DNA from: Clostridia bacterium
Lineage (GTDB): Bacteria; Bacillota; Clostridia; Oscillospirales; Acutalibacteraceae
Assembly: GCA_017380615.1 (NCBI GenBank)
Contig: JAFODQ010000040.1
Location: forward strand, 1-36,753
Reading direction: 5' to 3'
DNA: 36,753 nucleotides
Below, piece after piece: positions 25,449 through 33,754 of the stretch. The position numbers were made by a program, and so were the translations under genes. Each line of letters starts with the position of its first letter. Positions within the stretch are counted from its first letter, which is position 1. Below the pieces are notes generated by a model. It had not been told where the DNA came from. It was given only the letters and a program-made list of their open reading frames with translations, and ran no database searches.

Positions 25449-28400
25449 CACCTTCACCTCCCAACATTTCCAATGCCTTATTATGAGAAAAATCACTCAT
25501 CTCAATTATCGGGTCTCCGGCTTCATACCCACAAACAGATACATAAGAGCAATATTTGCACATCTTTCCTTTATTGTCCGTTCCGCACGGAATTGCGGGA
25601 ATCTCTCCACGATGAAGAGAGTCACCCATATTTTTTATCTTACCGTCAATCATTTTGGAAAGCAGCTTAAACTGAGCCTGTGAAAATGTATTTCCCGTAA
25701 ATTTATCCTTTACAGAATCAAAGCTTGCAGGAAAATAAAGTGGTGAATCAATTGCACCCATTCCATTGAGAACAACCAGGCTCTCAAGAAGCATGCCCGA
25801 AAGCTTGCCACTTACTGTTTTTTGTTTAGAAATCTCCTCTGCTTCAGGTGAGCGCTTCTTAAGATAATCTGAAATTCCTATACGAGAAGGAAGGTATAAG
25901 ACACCGGCGGGAACAATATCACCATAGATATCCTTACCATTTTTCTCAAGGCTCATAAGATAGAGCACCATCTGAATATTCAAGCCATCGAACAGCTCGC
26001 AAAGCTTAAATTCCTTTTTGCCTGTTTTATAATCAACGACACGAAGATATCTGATTCCGTCCTTTTCCATCATATCCACACGGTCAATAGAACCCTTAAC
26101 ACATACCCTGCCTCTTTCAAGTGGAATTTCATAAGAAGGAACCTCATCACCTATGGAAACTTCAAACCCACAAGGCTCAAAGCTACCCACGGAAAATTCG
26201 TTTTTCAGGCGTTCAATAACAGCCATGCATGTTTCCACAAGATGGTTGAACAGAAAAATAAAACGGCTCGACTTATTCTCCTTGCCACCCATTTTGTTTT
26301 CAATGTAATCGGTAAGCACTGCCTCAACATCACACTTAAGTGTCACACTGTCTGTTGAAAGAAAATCACCCCTTGGATATTTCTGAAGAATATGCTCCAT
26401 TACAAGGTGGATTATTGTGCCTCCTTGTGCAGGGTCAAGCTCCGCAACACGCAAGGGCTCTGCCCTCATACCATAGCGAAGAAAATAGGAAAACGGACAG
26501 TTATAATATGCTTCAATACGGCTTGCAGAAAGGAACATATCCTTACCGAAAAGCTGTTCTGATTTATCAATATCGCTGATGCGATAAGCTCTGTCTCCAC
26601 ACACGCTTTGGAGTGAATTTATCCTGCCCTCAAATTCAGGCTTATGAGAAAAATATTCAAGCAAGGTTGAACGGATTGAGTTGTTGAATCTGAAATTGCG
26701 GGCAAGAAGCGAGAATGCTTGTTCATCACTTTCTATTGCTTCAAATGGGTCCATTTCAGCTGTTGATACCTCTTCAATATCCGCGATGAGAGCTTTTGCT
26801 GAATCTATTATTTCAGACGGATAAACCTCAGCTCCATCAGCATCAACACTTCTATATGAAAGATAAAGCTTTTCAGTCGCTGATGTGAGAGCGCAGTATG
26901 CAATAAACTGTTCCTCACCTACACCATCTTTATATGGTGGCCTTACAAGTAAACCAAGCTGTGTGAGACGAACTCTGTCACTGTCTGTGAGGACACCCTC
27001 TTTAACACTGACAAGAGGGAATTCATCCTTATTGACACCAACGAGAAATGCAACCTTAATTTGTTCTGTTCTTATTCTGTCTGCACTGCCGATTCTTATT
27101 TCATCAAGGCCCTGGGGAATTTCACCAATTTCTCCTGAATCTGTAAGAATGGAAAACAGCTCATACCAACGGGAAAGAGTCATATATTTACCATTACCGA
27201 GCACTGCCATTTCATCAAGAAGAGAAACAAGCATATCCCAGGATGCCTCCTGACGATGAGCCTCCACCGGGAAGCCACTTTCTTTGAGCTCAACATGTAA
27301 ATCATACAGCTTTTCCTGAATGTGATGATTGTCAAGAAACTCAAACACAAGCCGTGTAATTTCGTCACCGGTTTTATCCTCACAATCTTTTTTCAGCTTC
27401 AGAAGAGGTGCAACGACTCTCTTCCTTGCATCATTTATAACCTCAAGTTTTTTTTGTGCTCTTTCATCAATCGCCTTACCAAAGCCATCAGGATGCATTG
27501 TGAAGCCGTCTCGCCATGCAGCTCCACCGATGTTCCATACGAGTGCATATTTCTCAAGAAGAGAAATCTCCTCAATGGACAAGCCACTGAGCCCCGACTT
27601 GAGATACATAAGAATATTTTCTGTTTTGAGTCCTGTTGAAATGCAAGCCAACGCAGAATTCAGATAAACAAAAAGCGCTTCATACTTCAAGGAGCGTCTG
27701 CTGTCCTCGAAAACAGGAATATCAAGAGCCTTAAGCTCCTGCACAAGTGTATCCTTATACTTACCACTTGATCTTTCAATAACAGCGATATCCTTACATC
27801 TGTATTCACCTGAACGCAGAAGCTTTTTGATTTCACAAGCAACAAATCTGCACTCATCATCAACATCAACACAACGGGCAATTTTCACGCTACCATTCGT
27901 TTCTGATGGTGATGGCTTCTTATCGGTAAAAATATACTTTTCCAGCTGTAATATATCGGATGAAAATTTATTTTCATCTGAAAAACAATATGTTTCATCC
28001 ACAACACAGCTGCACTCATTGGCAATTGTTCTTATCTGATTTTCAAATTCTTTTATAAAATAAAACGGGGTATTTTTGCCTGAATTTTCATCTAAACAAA
28101 GAGAAACATATACATCCTGCGCCTGGGACAAGATAATGCTGAAGCACTCCGCCTGCTGCCTTGAAAATGCTCTGAAGCCGTCAAAAAACACACTTCTGTT
28201 TTTAAATATACCCTTTTCACGGGCAACGTCACAAAGAAGAGAAACAGCATCTGTGTCATCAAAATAGCTTTGCTTAACGAGGGCGTCATAGGCTTCATTT
28301 ATAAGGAAGATATCCTGAAGCTTTTCTTTAAGAAAACCATCCTCAAGAAGCTGTGTTTTCTCCTGCAGCTCATCACCGGATATGCAGCAATACTTCAATT

Positions 28401-28773
28401 CGCGACAGAAATCAACAAGCGGAGAAAGAGCTGTAATGCCATATTTCCGGCTATTAAACACATTGATTCTACCAGCGAGTGAATCTATTGCTTCGCTCAT
28501 AAGCACGCCACGAACACCATCATTTGCAAAATTCTTATCAAACCCAGGCGTTCCTTTAAGACTATGGAAAGCTAATCTCTTAAAACTAAGAAATTCAACA
28601 TTCTTGAATTTTTTCGCACCATAGGTTTTAAGAAAGCTACGGTCAGTTTCAAAAGAAAACTGTTCGGGAACAATAAGCAGAGGCTTATTGTCAGGATTGG
28701 ATTTTTCACAAAGCTTGTTATGCAGCATTTTAGTCTTGCCACAGCCTGCTCTACCCTTAATTAAATGAAGCAT
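25441..28773 (-). CDS. addB: ATP-dependent helicase/nuclease subunit B
   Basis: The partner subunit of AddA, 1110 residues. LIKGRAGCGKTKML (Walker A) is at the N-terminus. Unlike AddA, the classical helicase motifs are degenerate, as expected. The C-terminal nuclease has RVVDYKTGKKE. A four-Cys iron-sulfur cluster is visible: one Cys in AYYNCPFSYFL and three in MCKYCSYVSVCGYE, as in other AddB proteins. ATG 28773 is chosen over GTG 28785 because GGAGGG sits just before it and MLHLIKGRAG matches the family start. It overlaps addA and starts the operon; its promoter is at about 28802. Confidence 0.95.
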   Translation of the reverse strand: MLHLIKGRAGCGKTKMLHNKLCEKSNPDNKPLLIVPEQFSFETDRSFLKTYGAKKFKNVEFLSFKRLAFHSLKGTPGFDKNFANDGVRGVLMSEAIDSLAGRINVFNSRKYGITALSPLVDFCRELKYCCISGDELQEKTQLLEDGFLKEKLQDIFLINEAYDALVKQSYFDDTDAVSLLCDVAREKGIFKNRSVFFDGFRAFSRQQAECFSIILSQAQDVYVSLCLDENSGKNTPFYFIKEFENQIRTIANECSCVVDETYCFSDENKFSSDILQLEKYIFTDKKPSPSETNGSVKIARCVDVDDECRFVACEIKKLLRSGEYRCKDIAVIERSSGKYKDTLVQELKALDIPVFEDSRRSLKYEALFVYLNSALACISTGLKTENILMYLKSGLSGLSIEEISLLEKYALVWNIGGAAWRDGFTMHPDGFGKAIDERAQKKLEVINDARKRVVAPLLKLKKDCEDKTGDEITRLVFEFLDNHHIQEKLYDLHVELKESGFPVEAHRQEASWDMLVSLLDEMAVLGNGKYMTLSRWYELFSILTDSGEIGEIPQGLDEIRIGSADRIRTEQIKVAFLVGVNKDEFPLVSVKEGVLTDSDRVRLTQLGLLVRPPYKDGVGEEQFIAYCALTSATEKLYLSYRSVDADGAEVYPSEIIDSAKALIADIEEVSTAEMDPFEAIESDEQAFSLLARNFRFNNSIRSTLLEYFSHKPEFEGRINSLQSVCGDRAYRISDIDKSEQLFGKDMFLSASRIEAYYNCPFSYFLRYGMRAEPLRVAELDPAQGGTIIHLVMEHILQKYPRGDFLSTDSVTLKCDVEAVLTDYIENKMGGKENKSSRFIFLFNHLVETCMAVIERLKNEFSVGSFEPCGFEVSIGDEVPSYEIPLERGRVCVKGSIDRVDMMEKDGIRYLRVVDYKTGKKEFKLCELFDGLNIQMVLYLMSLEKNGKDIYGDIVPAGVLYLPSRIGISDYLKKRSPEAEEISKQKTVSGKLSGMLLESLVVLNGMGAIDSPLYFPASFDSVKDKFTGNTFSQAQFKLLSKMIDGKIKNMGDSLHRGEIPAIPCGTDNKGKMCKYCSYVSVCGYEAGDPIIEMSDFSHNKALEMLGGEGDE

Positions 28774-28801
28774 AAAACCCTCCACACAAATTTATAAATA
28801 A

Positions 28802-28810
28802 ATTATACCA
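28802..28810 (-). promoter_or_regulatory. Extended -10 promoter of addBA
   Basis: TGGTATAAT on the minus strand, about 29 bases before the addB ATG. No good -35 box is seen at 17 bases, so it is read as an extended -10 promoter. Confidence 0.5.
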
Positions 28811-28860
28811 TATTTTCCAATAAAAAGAAATATGTAAAATGAGTTTATATGACCTATATT

Positions 28861-28869
28861 TGGTACAAT
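28861..28869 (+). promoter_or_regulatory. Candidate extended -10 promoter of the DUF378 gene
   Basis: TGGTACAAT on the plus strand, 66 bases before the ATG. The -35 region is weak. It is divergent from the addB promoter about 50 bases away. Confidence 0.4.
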
Positions 28870-28935
28870 GACGATGAATAAATAATTTTTCAATGTGAAT
28901 ACTATAAAAAGAAATCAGTGAAAGGAGAAGCATTT

Positions 28936-29160
28936 ATGTTGGACAGAATCGCTTTGATACTTGTAACAATCGGTGCCCTTAACTGGGGCGGCATAGGTCT
29001 CTTCAAATTTGATCTTGTTGCCTGGTTATTTGGTGGCCAAGCCGCAATAATGTCAAGAATAATCTATGTACTTGTTGCACTTGCAGGTATTTGGTGTATT
29101 TCACTTCTTTTCAGGGAAAATGAAATGCTCGATACCGTTACAAATGACAAGGTTGAATAA
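28936..29160 (+). CDS. DUF378 family small membrane protein
   Basis: A 74-residue protein with two hydrophobic helices. The first, ILVTIGALNWGGIGLFKFDL, carries the ALNWGxxG signature of DUF378; the second is IIYVLVALAGIWCISLLF. A short charged tail follows. Function is unknown in the family. ATG 28936 follows AAAGGAGAAG; an upstream GTG (28918) would place that SD inside the gene. It is monocistronic and ends at a strong terminator. Confidence 0.88.
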   Translation: MLDRIALILVTIGALNWGGIGLFKFDLVAWLFGGQAAIMSRIIYVLVALAGIWCISLLFRENEMLDTVTNDKVE

Positions 29161-29170
29161 AATATATAAC

Positions 29171-29204
29171 AAAAATGCACTCTCTGAAACGAGAGTGCAT
29201 TTTT
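29171..29204. terminator. Bidirectional terminator between DUF378 gene and greA
   Basis: AAAAATGCACTCTC, loop TGAAAC, and its perfect complement ending in TTTTT. A-run and T-run flank both sides, so it works for the convergent DUF378 and greA transcripts. Confidence 0.92.
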
Positions 29205-29214
29205 CTCTTTATTA

Positions 29215-29694
29215 TTATTTTGCGTTGTTTTCAAGCCTAACAATCTTGTAGGTAACAACACCAAGAGGAGATTCAACAGAAATCTTGTCGCCCTTCTTGT
29301 GACCCATAAGAGCTTTACCAACGGGAGATTCGTCTGAAATCTTGCCCTTGGTTGCATCTGCCTGTGCAAAGCCTGTGATTGTAAAGGTCATTTCAGATGA
29401 GCCCTTTGCAGTGCTCTTGATTGTTACAACAGAGCCAAGATGAACAACCTCTGAGTTGTTATCATCTTCAACAATAACAGCTCTCTGAAGCATTGCCTCA
29501 ACATCGTTAATCTCAGCTTCAAGCTTAGCCTGCTCTGACTTTGCCTCATCATATTCACTATTTTCGGATAAGTCACCAAAAGAACGAGCAACCTTAAGCT
29601 TCTCAGCAATATCAGAACGACCTACCTTGAGCATCTCAAGCTTCGCTTTGAGCTCCTCGTAGCCTTCCTTGGTTAAAAAGATATCCTGTGACAT
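29215..29694 (-). CDS. greA: Transcription elongation factor GreA
   Basis: A 159-residue cleavage factor that rescues backtracked RNA polymerase. The N-terminal coiled coil has the acidic tip ARSFGDLSENSEYDEAK, with the Asp/Glu pair that reaches the active site. The C-terminal FKBP-like domain contains ISDESPVGKALMGHKKGD. Length is standard. ATG 29694 is chosen because GGAGGATG lies eight bases upstream and the family starts M-x-x-xxxLTxEGYEEL. Frames reaching further upstream run through the promoter. It has its own promoter at 29741-29769. Confidence 0.97.
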   Translation of the reverse strand: MSQDIFLTKEGYEELKAKLEMLKVGRSDIAEKLKVARSFGDLSENSEYDEAKSEQAKLEAEINDVEAMLQRAVIVEDDNNSEVVHLGSVVTIKSTAKGSSEMTFTITGFAQADATKGKISDESPVGKALMGHKKGDKISVESPLGVVTYKIVRLENNAK

Positions 29695-29740
29695 AAATAA
29701 CATCCTCCACGCATTTAATATGCTCAATACATTAAAAAAC

Positions 29741-29769
29741 ATTATATAAAAGTTTTGTTCAAAAGTCAA
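29741..29769 (-). promoter_or_regulatory. Sigma-A promoter of greA
   Basis: On the minus strand TTGACT (29764-29769), 17 bases, TATAAT (29741-29746). It lies between the stop of the preceding gene (29794) and the greA ATG. Confidence 0.8.
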
Positions 29770-29793
29770 GTGATTTAATAGACTTATATTCCT

Positions 29794-30513
29794 TCAAGCT
29801 TCATCACTATTGCTCTTCCCAACAAAAATCCTCCTGAACGGAACAACCTCGGCGGCAGCACACGCAAGATAAGGTGAAATATTATAGGTCATTAATTTTT
29901 TTGCACATTCATCGGGAATAAAATAGCTTTTATCCATAAATATTTTCTTATCTTCATTTTTATGGCTTGCGTAAAAATAATCCTGTCCACAAACAGCATC
30001 ATCCAACCTCACAGTAAGGAAAGACGAATCCGACAGTGATGCTTCAGTAACAATATTCAGACCTAAATTCTTATAGCAGTAATCACGGAAGCTCTCAATC
30101 TCGATTGAAGTGGCTGAAGCAAGAATAAATTTTTTGCATTTTCGTGCAAGGTCAATCCATTCCTGAGAAAACCTGAAGTTTTTACAGATAACAAAAAGAT
30201 TGTTTATTCCGAAATTTTCCATATAAAGAGAAACTCCGGATAAACACGCTCTTTTGTGATACTGAGCAGGCTCAAAAAGACAGCCTGTGCCTACCTTATC
30301 AATCAAACCATCGCTACCACAAAGCACTGACCCTCTGAATCTGTTTATGAGCATTTTTGCACTATCGCTCAAGGGCCTTCTTTCATCCAGATATAATACA
30401 TTGAAAACAATTCCATTGCAAACAAAGCTATCCCTATTAAACCCTTCTTTAGCCTTCCGTTTTTTAAATATTGATTTTTTTACATTATGATTTTCTGATT
30501 TTAAGATTAACAT
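29794..30513 (-). CDS. Uncharacterised 239-residue protein
   Basis: I do not recognise this family. The protein has a basic N-terminus (VKKSIFKKRKAKEG), no signal peptide and no membrane segment. It is Cys-rich for a cytoplasmic protein. There is a possible alternating helix/strand pattern around NNLFVICKNFRFSQEWIDLA and KKFILASATSIEIE. ATG 30513 is taken as the start, with GGGAGAG about nine bases upstream; the open frame continues to 30645 without a better site. It follows the M23 gene by 55 bases, of which 35 form a hairpin that contains its ribosome binding site. It is probably the last gene of the ftsE-ftsX-M23 operon, or is read from residual read-through. Confidence 0.6.
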   Translation of the reverse strand: MLILKSENHNVKKSIFKKRKAKEGFNRDSFVCNGIVFNVLYLDERRPLSDSAKMLINRFRGSVLCGSDGLIDKVGTGCLFEPAQYHKRACLSGVSLYMENFGINNLFVICKNFRFSQEWIDLARKCKKFILASATSIEIESFRDYCYKNLGLNIVTEASLSDSSFLTVRLDDAVCGQDYFYASHKNEDKKIFMDKSYFIPDECAKKLMTYNISPYLACAAAEVVPFRRIFVGKSNSDEA

Positions 30514-30519
30514 AAAACA

Positions 30520-30554
30520 ACTCTCCCTCTTCCATAATACGGAAGAGAGAGAGT
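30520..30554 (-). terminator. Hairpin after the M23 gene; contains the SD of the next gene
   Basis: A 14-bp stem with one G-T pair (ACTCTCTCTCTTCC and GGAAGAGGGAGAGT on the minus strand, 7-base loop), followed by TGTTTTA. It could terminate the M23 transcript, though the T-run is poor on this strand. It is better (ATTTTTT) on the plus strand, where no gene is seen. The 3' arm holds the GGGAGAG ribosome binding site of the 239-residue gene. Confidence 0.6.
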
Positions 30555-30568
30555 ATTTTTTGTCATAA

Positions 30569-31903
30569 TCAGTCGGTTGCCTGAATATATTTTCCACCAG
30601 GTGTGTATCTTGTAAGATAATCACATGGGTTTTTCCAGCTACCATTTATCATAATACCGAAATGAAGGTGGGCACCAAAGGAATAGCCTGTGTTACCTGC
30701 TTGTCCGATAACCTTACCCTGTGTTACACGCTGACCCACACTTACTGTGATATTTGAAAGGTGTGCATAGTATGTGAGGACACCATTACCGTGGTTGATA
30801 ACAACATAGTTGCCATATCCACCACCATAGCCCCAGTTTGCAACCTCAACAGTACCTGCCTTAACAGCGATAACATCAGCACCATGAGTACCGGACCAAC
30901 GACAGGTGTCGATACCGTTATGCTGTTTGCCCCAACGCCACTTAAAGCTTGAAGAAATGTAGGTATCTTCGTATGGCAAAGGCCATACCATATCGCCCTC
31001 TACAACACCTGAGCCATAGTGAGTGTTCTTTTCTGCAAGCTTATCCTCAAGGTCAAGGATTGCCTCCTCACGCTTATCGATTGCTGCCTGATACTCTGCA
31101 CTCTGTGCATCAAGCTTATTGACAATTGCCATAACCTTATCCAGATCCTTCTGAATAAGCGCCTCAGCATCCTCAATAACCTTACGGGCATCTACCTGCT
31201 CCTGCTTCTTTTCTTCATATTCAAGCTTTGCTTCATCAAGCTCGCTGATTTTTGTGTTAAGACGCTTCTTAACATCCTCAATCTCTGCAACCTTTGCACC
31301 GATATCAATAATATTCTGCTCAAGCTGCTTGATTATTCTATCATCATTTTCGGCAATTCTCTGAAGAAGCTCAACTCTTTCAAGATAAACCTGGAACTCA
31401 AAATCATCTGATGTGAGAATGAATTCAAGAGGTGTGCTAGCTCCTGACATATATGAGGCTCTTATTCTTTCGCCGAGGAGCACATAGGTATCTGCCTTCT
31501 TCTGCTCAAGCTGAACAACCTGTTCATCAAGAGCCTTAACTTGCTTGTTAAGAGCTTCGATTTCGGCTTCAACATCTGAAATCTGCTGATTTACTCTGTT
31601 GATATCTTTATCAATAAGAGCAATTTCTTGGTTATAAAGGTCAATCTTATCCTGCAAAGCATCTATCTTGGACTGTAATGCAGAGATTTCACCATCATAC
31701 TGCGATGCCTCGTTATCGAGTGCATCAATTTTAGCCTGATTTTCAGCAATCTGCTGTTTGATTGCCTCAATCTGATTTTTATACTCCTGCTTCTCCGCAT
31801 CCGTTAAGGCAAAAGCTGAAAAGGAAAAGCTGCTGATCAAAATAACAACAGCAAGAAGCAAGGATACAGCCTTACCCGGCTTAAATACTGCTTTCAACAA
31901 CAT
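30569..31903 (-). CDS. Coiled-coil M23 peptidase (EnvC/PcsB-like murein hydrolase)
   Basis: A 444-residue secreted protein. The signal peptide VSLLLAVVILISSFSFSAFA is followed by a long coiled coil from about 35 to 290 (EAIKQQIAENQAKIDAL, and so on), then an M23/LytM domain from about 312. The zinc and catalytic residues are all present: His328 and Asp332 (KQHNGIDT), His381 (YYAHLS), and His412 and His414 (GAHLHFG). It should therefore be an active endopeptidase, unlike the degenerate EnvC of enterobacteria. The ATG lies 23 bases inside the end of ftsX, with AAAGGAGC upstream. The neighbours imply that the coiled coil docks on FtsX and that FtsE ATP hydrolysis activates wall cleavage during division. 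Confidence 0.92.
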   Translation of the reverse strand: MLLKAVFKPGKAVSLLLAVVILISSFSFSAFALTDAEKQEYKNQIEAIKQQIAENQAKIDALDNEASQYDGEISALQSKIDALQDKIDLYNQEIALIDKDINRVNQQISDVEAEIEALNKQVKALDEQVVQLEQKKADTYVLLGERIRASYMSGASTPLEFILTSDDFEFQVYLERVELLQRIAENDDRIIKQLEQNIIDIGAKVAEIEDVKKRLNTKISELDEAKLEYEEKKQEQVDARKVIEDAEALIQKDLDKVMAIVNKLDAQSAEYQAAIDKREEAILDLEDKLAEKNTHYGSGVVEGDMVWPLPYEDTYISSSFKWRWGKQHNGIDTCRWSGTHGADVIAVKAGTVEVANWGYGGGYGNYVVINHGNGVLTYYAHLSNITVSVGQRVTQGKVIGQAGNTGYSFGAHLHFGIMINGSWKNPCDYLTRYTPGGKYIQATD

Positions 31904-32801
31904 TGCTGTGCTCCTTTAAATACTTGTTAAGTGAAATTATACTACCGAATGCACCAATAAATACACCAATGAAAATAAACATTCCAAGAATAAGACCGAT
32001 GTTTTCACTGAATGCAACAACTGTGCCACCAAGCATTGACATTATGTCTGAAAGCCAAATTGAGGCGAGACTATAAATACCAAACTGGATGCCAAGACCC
32101 ACAATCGCTGAGAAAAGACCAAGAAGAACACCCTCAACAATAAATGGCCAACGAACAAAAGCATTTGTTGCACCAACAGCCTTCATGATGCTGATCTCAA
32201 GACGTCTGTTAAATATTGTAATACGGATTGTGTTTGAAACGATGAACAATGAAACAAAGAAAAGAATTGCAACAACGCCGATGCTGATGTATGTAACAGC
32301 ATCACGGATATTTGCAATTTTACCTGCAAGCTCACTGTTTTCGTGAATCTGAAGAACACTTGGAAGATTTTTAATCTGTGCAACTGTTTCATCAAACCTT
32401 GAAAGGTCTGCAACCTTGACTTTATAGGCATTAGGAAGAATTGTTGGTGAAAGACCTTCAAGAAGTGCTGCCTTGTCACCATAAGTCTCCTTCTGACGCT
32501 CAAAAGCCTCTTCGCGGGAAACAAAGACAATATCATCCTCAACATTATCCATCGCAAGAAGCTGCACCTTAAGGTGATCCGACTCAGCTTCGGTTGCATT
32601 ATCGTCAATATAAACCATAACAACATTCTGATCCTCAATCAAATCAAGAACAGAGCTGATATTAAGGAAAATAAGTGTGCCACTTCCCACAATTACAAGG
32701 CAGGAAATGAGAACGACTATTGTGGCAAGTGAGAGCAATCTGTTAACCCAGATATTTCTGAAGCCCTCTTTGGTGAGATAACCTAAGCTTGATCCGTTCA
32801 T
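31881..32801 (-). CDS. ftsX: Cell division protein FtsX
   Basis: The membrane partner of FtsE, 306 residues. The first helix is at about 25-48 (LATIVVLISCLVIVGSGTLI), then an extracellular domain of about 130 residues, then three more helices near 175, 225 and 275. IFNRRLEISIMKAVGATNAFVRWPF is the cytoplasmic motif typical of FtsX. The start ATG overlaps the ftsE stop (ATGA), and the 3' end overlaps the M23 gene by 23 bases. FtsEX links the division machinery to a periplasmic or extracellular murein hydrolase. Confidence 0.96.
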   Translation of the reverse strand: MNGSSLGYLTKEGFRNIWVNRLLSLATIVVLISCLVIVGSGTLIFLNISSVLDLIEDQNVVMVYIDDNATEAESDHLKVQLLAMDNVEDDIVFVSREEAFERQKETYGDKAALLEGLSPTILPNAYKVKVADLSRFDETVAQIKNLPSVLQIHENSELAGKIANIRDAVTYISIGVVAILFFVSLFIVSNTIRITIFNRRLEISIMKAVGATNAFVRWPFIVEGVLLGLFSAIVGLGIQFGIYSLASIWLSDIMSMLGGTVVAFSENIGLILGMFIFIGVFIGAFGSIISLNKYLKEHSNVVESSI

Positions 32802-33640
32802 TCTGCCTTCACCTCCTTAGTGTTTTCCTCCGCGGAGGTTTCCTCTACCTCTACATCAACAGCATAATTTTCCACAAGGTAGCTTAAATCCTCTCCGCTT
32901 TCCTCAAGGAAATATGTGCCTACTGATTCTTCAATAGATTCAAACTTATACGGCTCAACGTCAATATGTGATGCATCGGGATAATCTGATTCGATGCAAC
33001 CGTTTTTGATTGTGATAACTCTGTGATTGAAAGTTTTAACAAGATGCAAATCATGAGTTACCATGATAACCGTTGTGCCATCAGAATTGATGTGGTTAAG
33101 AAGATCAACAATTTCATATGACATTTTAGGGTCAACATTACCTGTCGGCTCATCGGCAATAATCATGCTGGCATTGTTGGCAAGTGCTCTTGCGAGAGCA
33201 ACTCTCTGCTGCTCACCACCGGAAAGCTGATTTGGCTTTGAACGTGCCTTTGAATTAAGGCCAACAAGACCAAGAAGATACGGCACACGCTTTCTTATTG
33301 CATTTTCACGGGATCCTATAACACGCATTGCATAGGCTATGTTATCATAGACATTCATACTCGGAATAAGTCTGAAATCCTGAAAAACTATACCCATTGT
33401 TCTTCTGAAAAACGGGATTTCTTTCTTTTTCATACTGTTAAGGTCATAGCCGTTGATGCTGATAGCACCACTTGTCGGAACTTCCTCTCTCATCATAAGC
33501 TTGAGCAAGGTACTCTTACCTGCACCCGATGAGCCGACAATGAACACAAACTCCCCTGTTTCAATTTCAAGACTGAAATCATTGAGGGCTTTGGTGTTTG
33601 TTTCGGCATATACCTTTGTAACATTTTCAAATTTTATCAA
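32798..33640 (-). CDS. ftsE: Cell division ATP-binding protein FtsE with acidic C-terminal tail
   Basis: An ABC ATPase of 280 residues. Walker A GSSGAGKST (36-44), the Q-loop MGIVFQDFRL, signature LSGGEQQRVALARAL, Walker B MIIADEPTGN and H-loop MVTHDLH are all intact. The usual family length is about 225-230. Here about 60 extra residues, strongly acidic (ESIEESVG, EESGEDL, VEVEETSAEEN), follow the ATPase. TTG 33640 is taken as the start because it gives the normal MIKFENVTKVY and has GGGTG at good spacing. An ATG at 33673 has no ribosome binding site and lies at the -10 region. Confidence 0.93.
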   Translation of the reverse strand: MIKFENVTKVYAETNTKALNDFSLEIETGEFVFIVGSSGAGKSTLLKLMMREEVPTSGAISINGYDLNSMKKKEIPFFRRTMGIVFQDFRLIPSMNVYDNIAYAMRVIGSRENAIRKRVPYLLGLVGLNSKARSKPNQLSGGEQQRVALARALANNASMIIADEPTGNVDPKMSYEIVDLLNHINSDGTTVIMVTHDLHLVKTFNHRVITIKNGCIESDYPDASHIDVEPYKFESIEESVGTYFLEESGEDLSYLVENYAVDVEVEETSAEENTKEVKAE

Positions 33641-33678
33641 AGTGAAACACCCAATCCTAAAAATTTTATTCATAAATA

Positions 33679-33707
33679 ATAATAGCACATTTAATTACAA
33701 AATGTAA
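33679..33707 (-). promoter_or_regulatory. Promoter of the ftsE-ftsX-M23 operon
   Basis: On the minus strand TTACAT (33702-33707), 17 bases, TATTAT (33679-33684), preceded by TGC (extended -10). The -35 box lies within a 26-bp palindrome. Confidence 0.6.
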
Positions 33708-33719
33708 CCCTTTTGTAAT
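33694..33719. repeat. 26-bp inverted repeat over the ftsE -35 box (candidate operator)
   Basis: ATTACAAAA (33694-33702), 8 bases, TTTTGTAAT (33711-33719). The arms are perfect complements. The AT-rich stem with no T-run after it is unlikely to be a terminator, and its position on the promoter fits a dimeric repressor or activator site. Confidence 0.5.
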
Positions 33720-33754
33720 AAAAATGTGCTAAAAATTTAAATATTTACTTTTTA

